Below are positions 10,601 to 22,000 of a stretch of 64,000 nucleotides of DNA, piece by piece. The notes under the pieces were generated by a model that saw only the letters and a program-made list of their open reading frames with translations, ran no database searches and was not told the DNA's origin. The position numbers were made by a program, and so were the translations under genes. Position 1 is the stretch's first letter. Every line of letters begins with the position of its first letter. Source of the stretch: Mugil cephalus (taxonomy: Eukaryota; Chordata; Actinopteri; Mugiliformes; Mugilidae); contig NC_061781.1 of assembly GCF_022458985.1 (NCBI RefSeq), positions 16,523,001-16,587,000 on the forward strand, written 5' to 3'.

Positions 10601-13600
10601 ATATTGCATTTACCGTTTTTATTTCCTTTTCCTGATTCCTTGAAGTCTGACCTGTTTGATGTTTCGATACAGAAAAACCATCAACAATTTGGGGATAAAA
10701 CTGGAAGAGTACTGGAAGGAAATCCGCTACAGCAAGACAAAAGATAATCCCAACAGCACCGTACCAGTCGAAGATACCATGTTAGTAGAATCTGAAATGA
10801 CTGACATCATGTGTCACCATCTGCACGTACAGTACGATATAACTGGTTTAACCATGTCGTTGACTCCTCCACAGGAACCGACCAGATCAAAACTGGGTGC
10901 AGTGTGATCAGTGTTTAAAGTGGCGCAAACTCCCTGATGGGATTGACAACAGCAAGCTGCCAGAAAAATGGTTCTGCCGCATGAACCCTGACCCTCAGTT
11001 CAGGTAATAAAAGCTTTAGTAATTCTGATGACGGGAAGAAAGTAAAAAAACAATATAAAATCCACTCATATTCCTAGATTGGTTGCTAACCAGTGGTCAT
11101 TTGTAAGACTAGAGGATTATCGGATCACTGATTCTGTCTATCCAGCCAGTCAAGCCCGCCTGACCTAAGTGTCTGCTGTTTGCTTGGGTTAAAGTCTACC
11201 ACAAATATACCTTGCTAATGCTTTCTCTTTACCTGTGCAGGAGCTGCAATGTTGATGAGGAGCCCGAGGACTCTGATGATGACCAACCTTCATACCGCAA
11301 AACATATAAGCAACAGTAAGTCACAAATTTCCACTTCAGAAGCACATCCACAACTTTTGAGTAATTCATGAGATAGTGGTGTAGCTGTGTAGCTAAAATT
11401 GACATAATTTATGCTGTAATCCGAAAGGCATACAACTGGATTTGTAAAATTTCTTGAAGACGTTTCATCCCATCAGAAACTTGCTTGACCAGAAACTGGT
11501 GCAAGTTTCCTATTTAAAACTCAACTTCCCACCAGCCTCTCAGAACTGAAGAAGCTACTCGGGTGAGTGGCGAAACGTCTTCAAGAAACTTTACAAGTCC
11601 AGTTGCCTTTTTCAACACCTTTTGGATTACCATGACCTGGATGACTGAGAACCTTCACAGACACTTATGGTGTAGTTAAATAAAACACTTGTTATAGTAG
11701 AATAGTTTTGTCACTTTAATAGTGGGTAGATGCTGTCGTAACTATTAAAGGACAGAAGCTCAATTGTGACAGTTTATCCTTTAGTTGTAATTGTTGTTAA
11801 ATGTCAGAACTACACATCTAATGGCACCTTAAAGTGAGAAAAAGCTCAGTTTAAGATCATCGTGAAAGGTTGCTGTCAATAACCCCAATCACACAAGCCA
11901 TTTGTTCTCTGTCTTCAACCGGGTCATTAAAATAAATAAATCTTCCCTGAACTTTGTTGTTGTTTTCACCCCTGATTAGTTTGCATTTCTGCTTAATGTC
12001 TGCGGGTGTGACTCCTTACATGTGTGATTTATTTGTTGCAGAGAGAACAAAAAGAAACGACAAACTAAAAGACAAACGGTAAGAACACATGGTCTGCAGT
12101 TTCTCTTCCTGCTATTCATGTGTCCACCTTAGGGTGCATGTCATCACCATGATTTAGTATACAGTTCATATATTTATTTCCTTCAAGGGTGAGGATGATC
12201 AAAGGATTCAAGAGGATGAGATTATAGCTGATATTGTCAGAAAGAGCAAGGTTCTCTTACAGCAAGATAAACTGAAGCTTCTTCAAAAAGTATGTTTCAA
12301 TTTAAGATGATGATTTGTGTTTCTGAATTGTTTAATAGTTACTTTATAAAATGTTCTGTAAAATGTAATTTGGGAATATTAATAAGTACAATTTAATTCT
12401 AAACAGTTTTGTTGATATGTTTCTTGTTAGTCTCTCCATTCCCCTTCCACTCCCACTACTCCAAAAACAAGGATATTTCAAGGAGGTGGTGAGAAGGCTG
12501 GGTCCACTCCGCTAAGTTCCTCCAACATTTCACAAGCTGGTGAGAAAACTTGCAAGGTCCTTTCTTTTATCAGTAAAAGAAAGGAGGCTTGAGAGATAAA
12601 AAGTATTCTTTCTTTGTAGCTTGCAGCCCCTCCACCAGCAGCAGCAGTGGCCTCCCAGTTATTTCTGATGTATTCTCACTGTCAGTGACCCCCCAAAGGT
12701 ACGTTCTTGAGTTGTTCATGAACTTAACTATATCACTGATGTGTCTGTAAAGACATTAACTCCTTTTTTGTGTTCACTGCAGTCTAAAAAGATCACAGCC
12801 TGTTACTCCACAAACAAAACTGAAGAGACCAAGAGTAAACGGCTTACATAGTAGCACCCCCACTACACCCTCATCAGTAGATGTGAGACCACTGAGCCCC
12901 AAGTCTGTGCCTCACGTTAGTGATGATGATGATGATGATGATGAAACTGAAGTAGACACTGATGACGACATTGTCATCTTGGAGATTGCTAGTACTCCCA
13001 AGCCAAAGAAACCCGTTGTTCATCTTACTAAAGTGAAGAAGGAGGAAGAGTCGAGTCAGATTCCCATCAGTATGGAGTGTGGCAACGATGCAGCTGCTGA
13101 TGCCACCTCAGAGATAAAAGTTGAAGGAGCGAGCTCTGCAGAGTCTGCTGCTGTGGAAAGCTGTCCTTCCCCGTCACTCCTTGACGGACAGGCCAGCACC
13201 ACCACCCAGACAGAAGTACGCATGGTCAAGCAGGAAGTGGACAGCCAAAATCAGACTGAAAGGGAAGAGGGAGCACCACAGAGTACGAGTGCATGTACTA
13301 AAGAACAGAGTTCAGGTGTTAATGTCTGCAGTGCAGAGCAAAAGCTAATTAAGCAGGAGAGCAGTGAAAACACTGGAGAGAAGGTGTTACAGATTGGAGT
13401 AGCACATAATCTGATAAGTGATCAAAGACCTGGACCTTCCAGTGCAAGTAGTTCTCCACATCACTACCCCAACATTACTGAGGTACAGGAACAGCAAGAC
13501 CAGCTCCTGGAGCTGATGCAGGACACTGCTGTGGAGAGAGACAGATTAAAAGAACGGGTCCGTGAACTTACCTATTCACTGCAAGACGTTCAGCGCAGAC

Positions 13601-14645
13601 TGCAGGATCAATCTCAAGTCAATGTAAGGAAGGAGGTTTCTCACCAAGAAAGCCAGACAGAAGAAACAGAGGGAAAGACCAACTACAAAAGTCTGTTTGA
13701 GAAGGTCAAAAAGAGAGTCAATGAACTTGTTAGGGACAAAGAGGCCTTATTAGAAGCTTCTGAGATGAAGCCCAACGGTGAGGAGGAGGACAATGATGAG
13801 ATTTCAATGACAGTCGACCGTCTGCTCCATGAACTGGATCAAAGAGACAAGGAGAGAGATGAACTACGCTCACAGGTCAGTGACCCGGTGTTCATTTGAC
13901 ATGCCAGTACCTCTACGTTAAGTTAAAACAATCATTATAGAGTTGTAACTCCCCAAAAATACTTCCACAACTAAAGAAAGCATCCATCAATGCACTTCCT
14001 ATTAAATAGCAATTAAAAGAAAAACTGCATTACCTGACTTGTGTGTACTTAACTTGATAGCTTGTTACTTTTATATTGATGTTGACTTACTCTCTCATTG
14101 TACATTTTCTGCCCTCTGGTGGTTTGCTACGCGCTGCACCAATAGTTGAGCAGTCTCGAGGAGGAAAAGGCAAACCTGGCAGCCCAGTGTGAAGAGCTGA
14201 GGTTGAGCATGCAGCAGCAGCAGCAGCAGCGGATGGAAAACGCAGCAGAAGGAAGCTCGGGTCCACAGAGAGATCATTCTCATCACACGTATCCATCAGA
14301 GGCAGGAAGGTTTGTGGTCTCTGGCACACATTGAAGCTCAGATGTATGCGTAAAGTTGGACGTGTCCGACATCCTATCCACATATTGATTACAAAGCCAT
14401 TTATAAACTCAACAGTTAATAAGAAGAGTTATGTAAATATGAATCTCCCTCTCAGTTTTTGTCTTTCTCTCTTCCTTTCTAGTTTGATTGAACTTCGGCA
14501 GAACGTCGGCCGCCTTCTCGCCTCTTTTATGCCTGTACTGGACCTGCAGCAAGTCAACTATGATTGTAATGTCATTGACGAGATGCTAGAACAGGTCCTT
14601 TCCGATGACTCTATCTTAGCTCAGCTCAGAGCAAGATATGAGTGA
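4612..14645 (+). CDS. morc3: MORC family CW-type zinc finger protein 3
   Basis: Exons: 4612-4650, 6288-6360, 7254-7386, 7670-7896, 8054-8210, 9340-9478, 10056-10184, 10278-10397, 10491-10588, 10673-10780, 10875-11003, 11241-11315, 12042-12078, 12188-12289, 12431-12539, 12620-12698, 12783-13875, 14146-14309, 14483-14645. They sum to 1058 codons including the stop. The protein starts [13 protein letters not shown] and matches MORC3 throughout. GHKL ATPase motifs are ELIDNAYD (Glu35, Asp38, Asn39), DNGNGLD (67-73) and [12 protein letters not shown] (98-109). The CW zinc finger spans about 414-453 (Cys418, Cys421, Trp424, Cys442, Cys453). The tail has an acidic run before IVILE (648-652, a SUMO-interaction motif), K-x-E SUMOylation sites, a coiled coil from about 820 and the conserved DLQQVNYD end. 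Known MORC3 is a nuclear ATPase that binds histone H3 tails and localises to PML bodies by SUMO. At 1057 residues it is longer than the human protein (939). Introns 4 and 7 look U12-type. Whether it is morc3a or morc3b cannot be told. Confidence 0.95.
5583..5629. repeat. 47-nt perfect palindrome
   Basis: Two 23-nt arms (5583-5605 and 5607-5629) are exact reverse complements around one A. The arm begins ATTCATCTATTACACTACAC. It lies in morc3 intron 1, next to a CACCGATCAG motif resembling a transposon end, so it may be the core of a tiny fold-back element. Confidence 0.85.
6690..6860. repeat. fragment of a dispersed repeat in morc3 intron 2
   Basis: The segment ACCGAAAAGCGACGCAAATT resembles ACCGAAAAGCAACGCAGATT at about 20069-20088, and both have GGCACCG motifs nearby. 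It is probably a piece of the same non-autonomous DNA transposon family. Ends were not defined. Confidence 0.4.
7897..8053 (+). other. morc3: U12-type AT-AC intron of morc3 (intron 4)
   Basis: The intron begins ATATCCTTT, an exact match to the U12-dependent 5' splice-site consensus. It ends TTTAC with a branch-point motif TCCTTAAC at 8035-8042, so the branch adenosine is 12-13 nt from the intron end, the usual U12 spacing. Using these ends joins exon 4 (phase 1) to exon 5 in frame and restores the MORC3 protein around [15 protein letters not shown]. No GT-AG pair of the right phase was found. Confidence 0.85.
8721..9096. mobile_element. MITE-like element with ATCGACCGATAT/ATCGGCC termini
   Basis: The left end TAGAAATCGACCGATATGGA and the right end, which reverse-complements to TAGAGATCGACTATCAGCGG, form imperfect terminal inverted repeats about 376 bp apart. 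GATATCGG-like motifs lie inside. No coding capacity. It lies in morc3 intron 5. Confidence 0.6.
10185..10277 (+). other. morc3: U12-type GT-AG intron of morc3 (intron 7)
   Basis: The 5' end reads GTATCCTTT, the U12 consensus. A branch-point motif TTTCCTTAAAC lies at 10257-10267, about 11-12 nt before the terminal AG at 10277, and there is no long polypyrimidine tract next to the AG. The intron is 93 bp, in phase 0, between LKPTFL-like exon 7 and exon 8, which starts [11 protein letters not shown]. Confidence 0.8.
11416..11630. repeat. fold-back (inverted-repeat) element in morc3 intron 12
   Basis: The outer sequences GTAATCC at the left and GGATTAC at the right, and the inner pair CTTGAAGACGTTTC and GAAACGTCTTCAAG, are inverted copies enclosing about 100 bp. 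No coding sequence. It is the pattern of a non-autonomous DNA transposon; similar sequences are familiar in fish genomes. Confidence 0.65.
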
Positions 14646-15225
14646 ATACTCATCGATCCTGGACTGAAGTTTGACATTTCAAATGGAATAAATGGATGTG
14701 GAGTCATTTGCACTGTTTCCTAAAATAAGCAATATAAGCAATATAAGCAATGCAATCACAGCGAAGATGAATGAATGTTTTGTGTTCTATGTTGTTTATG
14801 GGTGAAATAGTAGAAAGTAACTCTCTTAAGTGATGCTTCCAGTTTTACATTTAATTATTATTGTGTTGCATCTGTTTTTACCTGTTACATAGCATATAAT
14901 GTACAGTGAAATATATTTTTCTATTACTATTTATGTTTTGTAACTAATTCCAATATTTTTCCAAGTTATGGTATCAATTTATAACAAAGGACTCAGCCTC
15001 CTGGGTTGGGCCGATGCATCTTTATATACAAGCTGTCAGTATCTGATAGGATGTTGGTAGGATTTTAAATCACACTGTTTGATTTATGATAATGGGATTA
15101 ATACATGATTATGTTAAACTTTATGTAAGATTCCTCCAATTTGGATGTGAATAACTTCAAATATGACTGCGTCTTTAACTGAATGTGTTTTGATAAACTG
15201 CTTTACAAAGTTGTGTCAGTGTCCA

Positions 15226-15231
15226 ATAAAT
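15226..15231 (+). terminator. morc3: polyadenylation signal of morc3
   Basis: AATAAA in the AT-rich sequence about 580 bp after the stop codon. An earlier AATAAA (about 14687) could give a shorter 3' UTR. Confidence 0.55.
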
Positions 15232-15524
15232 ATATGGACATACCTGTAATACTGTATTCAATTTATAACTGCAGTGTTTATTTTTCTTTACATACACGTG
15301 TTGTTAATACTAATGTATTTTTAATGCCTATTATTTTCATAAAGAAACCAATAATAATGTGAATGTAGGGTTTAAAATGTCGGGGTCTAAATAGTTTTCA
15401 TACAAAACTGTATCGAGATATTAATGTGGTGAAAATGTTGAGCGTTGTATAATAACGTATAATGATATAAATATTTCTATGACCGTGTTTAAGAAATAAC
15501 CGGAAATAAAATAACGAGGGAAAA

Positions 15525-15620
15525 ACTACTTCCGTATTTTTGTCCAATCAGTGCAGTTCACACCCGGAAGTCTCTGACAAATCGTACGCGGGAAATTATT
15601 AGTCGACTGATTCCGCTGGA
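15525..15620 (+). promoter_or_regulatory. chaf1b: chaf1b promoter region with ETS, CCAAT and E2F-like motifs
   Basis: Within 100 bp lie ACTTCCG (ETS, 15528-15534), CCAATCA (15544-15550), CCGGAAG (about 15574-15580) and CGCGGGAAA (15597-15605), which on the other strand is TTTCCCGCG, the E2F consensus. The site is about 420 bp upstream of the chaf1b ATG. CAF-1 subunits are S-phase genes, so E2F control is expected; the assignment is by motif only. Confidence 0.6.
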
Positions 15621-16023
15621 CAACAGAAGGGGGTAAAACCGATACTTTCCTCTAAATTACTTGGATAAAAATGATAGATGGTGATGGGGAATTATCTGTA
15701 ACTTGTGTCTATGTGTAGCGAACGTATTTGTTGACCTGCTCCAACATTTGACTTTTGAATGTAGCGGTCCCCGCAATTTTTTCCAGCATACCTGGAAAGA
15801 TAACTGCTACCGGTGTTAGCTTGTTTTGTCATTCGTAAAAACTAACTCTGCTTTATCTGAGTTTTTTCTTCTGTGCTCCGTAACATAGGGTCCAAATTTC
15901 GCTAACTAGTGGCTAATGTCGGCCCATATAACATTATTTAACATGTTCAATTTACATGTTTTTTTTGTATCCCCAGAAGTCGGTTTTGGATTTTTTTTTT
16001 TAAACTATACATAAAAACTAAAA

Positions 16024-19000
16024 ATGAAGGTAGTAACTTGTGAGATCGCATGGCACAACAAGGAGCCAGTCTACAGTCTGGACTTTCAGCACAGCTGTGA
16101 TGGACGCATTCATCGGCTGGCCACAGCTGGAGTGGACACCACAGTCAGAGTGAGTTGTTATATCTGGTTAATGCCGATTTATCCATTGTAACTGCTTCCC
16201 AATGCTTTCCTTCTACGGATGTAATGATTGTAATCTAATAATCTAAACCTGTTAAAGACAAATGTGCACATAAATTGCATGCTTGCATTTTATTATCGAT
16301 GTGCATAATGTGGCAAAACTGTGGCAGTAGATTAGGGGATCTGTCAAACCATTCAATACCTTGAATGGTTGAATTTGTCACATAGGACGCACTAAGCCAG
16401 GCTGACCTTATTAAAAAGATTTTACAGTGTTTTAGTTACTGTGCAGAGATTTGGGGCAATAAATGGCACTGCAACCACTGTTAATACTGCAAAAAGAGCT
16501 GTAAACACAACTCAGCACACTGGCTGCAGAGAACACACAAACCATTTATCCATGAAATCAAAAATACTTAAATTAACTGTTGTGGTTCTTGTTCAAACAG
16601 CAAAATTTGTATAAAGCAATAAAGGATCTACTTCTAGGAAACGATCAAAAACTATTTTTTTTCTTCTCCAAAAAGTGGGGGGATAAATTCATCATCTACA
16701 TCTTTGTGCCTGCACAGTAAAAACTGTTTTTGTTTCTGTACGTGGAGTCACATTATGGAACAGACCTAAAGAAAAGTAGTAGAGCTACGTAGAGGTACAC
16801 ACATGGTGTTCACCAGGAACAGGGACGATGGGGAATGTGTCTAAATATACATGTTGATGTGCACGTGAGAATGGGCAAAAAAACACAGACACACAGGAAG
16901 TACATGTTAGGCAAATATTGTTCAAATGTTGTTTTTGGTGTGTACTCTGAGTGTAAACAAATACATAACCTGCCAACAAAACAACATCCTACAAATCCAC
17001 TGAAATGCATCATTCTTTTAACAAACTTGGAATCAAATCTCTATTATAATATCCTTCAAATGCCCGTGATATGTTTCGTGGTGGCAAAGTGGACTACTTA
17101 TATGTATGTATGTTGTTACATGATCCAAACCTGTTCACAACTTGCGTTTGACGAGCGTCTTTCCTGATGTTGATGCAGCTGTGGCGAGTGGACACGGGTC
17201 CAGACGGGAAGGCCGTGGTGGACTTTCTGTCCAATCTAGCGAGACACACTAAGGCCGTTAACGTGGTTCGCTTCAGCCCCAACGGAGAGCTGCTGGCTTC
17301 AGGAGGAGATGGTGTGTCACGCTCAGTCAGCAGATGTTTGATAAAGAAAATGTCCATTTATACGATTTGATGTCTAACGATTTTTATTTTTTATTTGACA
17401 CAGATGCAGCAATTCTCCTGTGGAAGCTCAATGACTCTAAGGAGCCTGAACAAGCTCCGGTTTTCCAGGAGGACGAAGATGCTCAGCTCAACAAGGAGAG
17501 CTGGTCTGTGGTCAAAACACTAAGGTACACGAGAACAGCAAGTCGACAGAAAATAGGAGAAGTGATTCAGCTCTTCTTGCCACTGCACCGTATGAGTATT
17601 TTACAACTCTCCTGTTTGTTTGCGTTGTGACGCTCATAAACCACAACTCACTTTGCTGTTGGTTCTCAGTCTGTGCAAAATTAGAAAGTCTATCTCTGGA
17701 CACCGAGCTCAAGTGAAACAGTTTGTGGGTTCGTTGTGAATTTGCAGAAATACTCAGGAGTGGTCACGCTCATATTTTGTATGATTTGTCTTCAGGGGCC
17801 ACATAGAGGATGTGTATGACATCTGCTGGACGCGGGAAGGAAATTTCATGGTGTCTGGATCTGTTGACAACACCGCCATTATGTGGGACGTCAACAAAGG
17901 TTCGTGTGTGGTGTCGGGGCTTGAAAGCGCCCGCGATGCATTGAGGAAGCGTTTAGGTGCAGACTTCGTTTGCATTTGGTCTGAGCCACATCGTGACGCT
18001 GGCATTTCTGACTAACTGACCTCTACTGACACGATGAGCATCGAAACAAGAATGAAATTAACTTGTTGCTTAAGTGTATGTTTTGTTTAATCACTTTACT
18101 ATTTCTGTGAATTCTCATTAAACCTGACTTTTTATTCATTACATTTGACACTGTAGGACAGAAACTGTGCATCTTAAATGACCACAAGAGCTACGTGCAG
18201 GGTGTCACCTGGGATCCTCTGGGGCAATATGTTGCCACCCTCAGCTGTGACAGGTAAAATAATAATAATGTTAATAATAACAATTTGTCCATCTGCGGCT
18301 TTAATTTTCACTAAATAAATGTATTTGCTGCTTGCTAATTCAACGCTGCTGGCTTTTTTGTTTCCCCTCTTCTCTAGGGTGATGCGTGTTTACAGCACTC
18401 ACACCAAGAAAAAGGCCTTTTGTATCAGTAAAATGAGCTCTGGGCCGCTCGCAGAAGGAGAGGTCGGTGGAAATGTTCCACTCATGCATTTTATTCGCAT
18501 AACCTATTAGTTGCATGTTCACCGAAGCATATATTTCTTTTTTTTTTCCATCCACCCCTCAACTAAAACGTGTTTAATTCACTATATTTGTACTTAATAG
18601 TTAGAAATCAAGCTCTCTAGTGGAGCATTTAAACGTATTAAACAGTCTGTTGTGTGGGACACGAGCGCTCACTGGGCTGGATGTAACTTTGCAGGTCAAG
18701 CAGTACAGAATGTTCCACGATGACAGTATGAGGTCGTTCTTTCGCCGCCTTTCATTTACTCCAGATGGGTCGTTCCTGCTCGCTCCAGGTACAACACGTC
18801 GCATGCATGAAATATGGCTTTTACTTTGTGAAGTCTAGTTTTGTAAATAATTTATATAAACCAAATTCCTTCTCCTTTTTTTTTTTTTTTTTTTTTTTTC
18901 CGCCACCCTCAGCTGGATGTGTGGAGATTGGTGAAAACATCATGAATACTACCTACATATTTTCCAGGAAGGGCCTGAAAAGGTAACTTTTGTGTAATTT

Positions 19001-22000
19001 AAAAACTTTCCAGGCCGCTATTAACGCCTGCAGTTGATGCACGCATCTCTTTCCGTGTCTTTTAGGCCCATCGCCCACTTGCCATGCCCAACTAAAGCAA
19101 CGCTGGCCGTGCGCTGCTGCCCCGTCTACTTTGAACTGAGGACCAAAAAGGGAGAAGGCAAGGACGGAACAAACGAGGCTGATTATAAATTCCTAACTTT
19201 CCGTTTTGTTTGTAGTTCTTAGGTTTGTTTTCTTTTTGTCTTCTTTCCCTTACAGATGGTTCTGTCCAGGATCTACCAAATGTTTTCCAGTTGCCGTACC
19301 GTATGGTGTTTGCAGTAGCCTCTGAGGACTCCATCTTCCTGTATGACACGCAGCAGACTCTTCCGTTCGGCCTGGTGTCCAACATCCACTACCACACGCT
19401 CAGTGATCTCACATGGTAAAACAACGCGTTCCAACAGATACAATTCTTTATATAATAAAGTGATGGGTAACAAGTCAAGAATATTAACAAACATACAGAA
19501 ATGTACGGTTTCTTTTTAAAGGACGGATACTAATCATCAACCAAGTGGTGACATTTATAGTTGACATAGAGATTGTGGTTGATATTTTTCATATAAGAAA
19601 AAGGCCAATTTCTGCAATTCTTCTCTCAGTAAAACCAAATTTAGCATTTTTTTCTTCTTTGTTTTCATAGCAGTTTGCAAAACACTTCCCGTTGCCAGTT
19701 TACAGTCAGCTCCGTGCGTTGTACACAAACCAGCTAGGCAACATTTTGCAGGTATACGCCCGAAGGAAAATCCCACATTTCTGGTTGGAAGGGGATCACG
19801 CACAAAATATCACGACATTAACCCTCTGTAGAAGGTGGTTGAAGGAATGAATGAGAGAGGTTGTATTAGCAGAGTTGAATTAATCTGCCACCAATGGGGG
19901 AGGGAAAAAAAATAAAAAACAACAGACAGGAATATATTTACCAAGAGATAAACGTCTTATTAACAATATCCCCTGTTTAGCCAGTGACAGGCCATCACAT
20001 GTAGTTTGGGAGGAAGGCTTGGGGTGGCGATACTCGATACCAAGCTGACACAAACGGTTGGAATCAGACCGAAAAGCAACGCAGATTTCTGACGTCATGT
20101 CCGTTTTTCACGTGCACGGTCTCAACTAAAGTGTGCGCCACATGACGGTAGAAATCCGGTTTAAGGTAAAACAGTCAAAAGTTTGACTGTTCTTCACCTC
20201 AAAAGATGCTGACTCTGCAACTTGAAACACGTGCTCGAAGGAGATATTGTGCAGGGGAGGTAACGCCTCGATTTTGATCCCACGCCACTGTTTTTATTAA
20301 TTGTGACAGTTTGTTGTGATTTTTATTTTATATTGGTTCATTTATTTCTTAGCTGTATCTATATTATTAATATTTTGTTCAACTTCCACGTCACAAAATG
20401 CCTTAAAAAATAAAGAGGCACCGTTTTTATACAAAGTTCGTATGATTTCCATTCTTCAAAACCCAGTTCGGGCATCGTTTAAATGTCGGCACCGTTTCAA
20501 GAGTATCGCTTTGGCTCCGTTATCAGATAAAACCTTAATGATATCCATCCCTATTGGGAAGCCACTATGTGTTTGTGTGGCGTGTGGAATCAATAATAAG
20601 ACAATAATAAGGATTTTGCTTTAAAAACAACAAACTTGACTAATTCTGATGCTTCATAATCAGCTTCTGCTCATTGATATGTATATATTGTCATTTAATT
20701 TACACAGAATAACTCCTGCAGATTTTATCCCCCATACTTTTTTTTGATTTAATGATTGGAGGCCTTTGTGGAAAGAAGAATGACTGATATATTGTCCGTT
20801 GGGCATGTAGCGGTATGAATACGAGAAGGATGAACGTATACGTTTGTGTTTTTATCATTCCGCTGCCATGTTTCCCGTCTAGGTCCGGTGACGGCTCCTT
20901 CCTGGCGGTGTCCTCCACGGACGGCTACTGCTCCTTCCTGTCCTTCTCCCCCGGGGAGCTGGGCACCCCTCTGAAGGAGCCTCCCACCTTGGAGGTCTTC
21001 GTCCCGAGCAGCGGCGCCGAGAAAAAGGGCAAGAAAGCCAAGAACAGCTCCCCACCTGTGTCCCAGCCGCCAGCCCCCGCGGCCCAAACCAATCCGGGCA
21101 AAGACGCCCCCTCTCCCACCGCGCCGGAGGAGAAGAAGAGCACGCCCAACGTCAAATCCAAGCCTCAGCCCCGTAGGATCACCCTCAACACGCTGGAGGG
21201 CTGGGGGAAGCCCGCCACCCCTAAAGCCTCCGCCGCCTCTGCTCCTCTCACCCCAGCGTCTGGGAGCACGAGCGCACCGTCCACTCCACAGCCACGGATC
21301 GCCCCACTCACCCCCACCACAATGAAGGGCCACAATGGCGCTAATAGTCCTGGACTCACTACCCCCAAGGGTGTGACGACACCAAAGGGACCTACACCAA
21401 GGTGAAGTAAAGAATTATATTTTACTTTGAAGGTCAGGTTGACTAAAACAAAAAACAAAAAAAAATCTCATTAAAATAGTTAATTGATTATTTTAGGAGG
21501 ATGTTTTAAGGAAATAAAACAGTTTTTATGCAGAACTTTCCTAATCCGGGTTGACAAAGAGCTAGAGTTACACCAGTTAAACCAGCTCACACAGAAGGGA
21601 TTTGTGTGTTTATTTATTTATATTTCGTTTTTTTCTTTCTTTCTTTCTGTGGCATTAAAATAGTCTCAGACTCTCACGCTGGGTATTCAGGTGTCGTGCA
21701 GGTGGTGTGAAGAGCACAGGCGCTCGCTGACACAAAGACAAATGCTAATTTATGGAAATGCTTTAATTATTTGAATGTGTTCTGACTGGAGTCACACTTA
21801 CAGGCGGCTCTGCCTCCACCTCCCTCCCTCCCTCCCTCCCTCCCTCCCTCGAATGATTTAAAATAAGCTGATTGTGTGTGAAGGTGGATGGAGCACTGTT
21901 GTTCAGAATGTGTATTATGCCTTTTTATTACACTTTAGATGGAATTTAAATATTGGAGACATGTGAGCATCTTCTCTGGGTTTTGGGATGTTGTTTGTTG

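Noticed and set aside
20749-21333. 194-codon minus-strand frame over chaf1b exon 11
   Set aside because: Shadow of a GC-rich coding exon on the other strand; Gly/Arg-rich with no motif.
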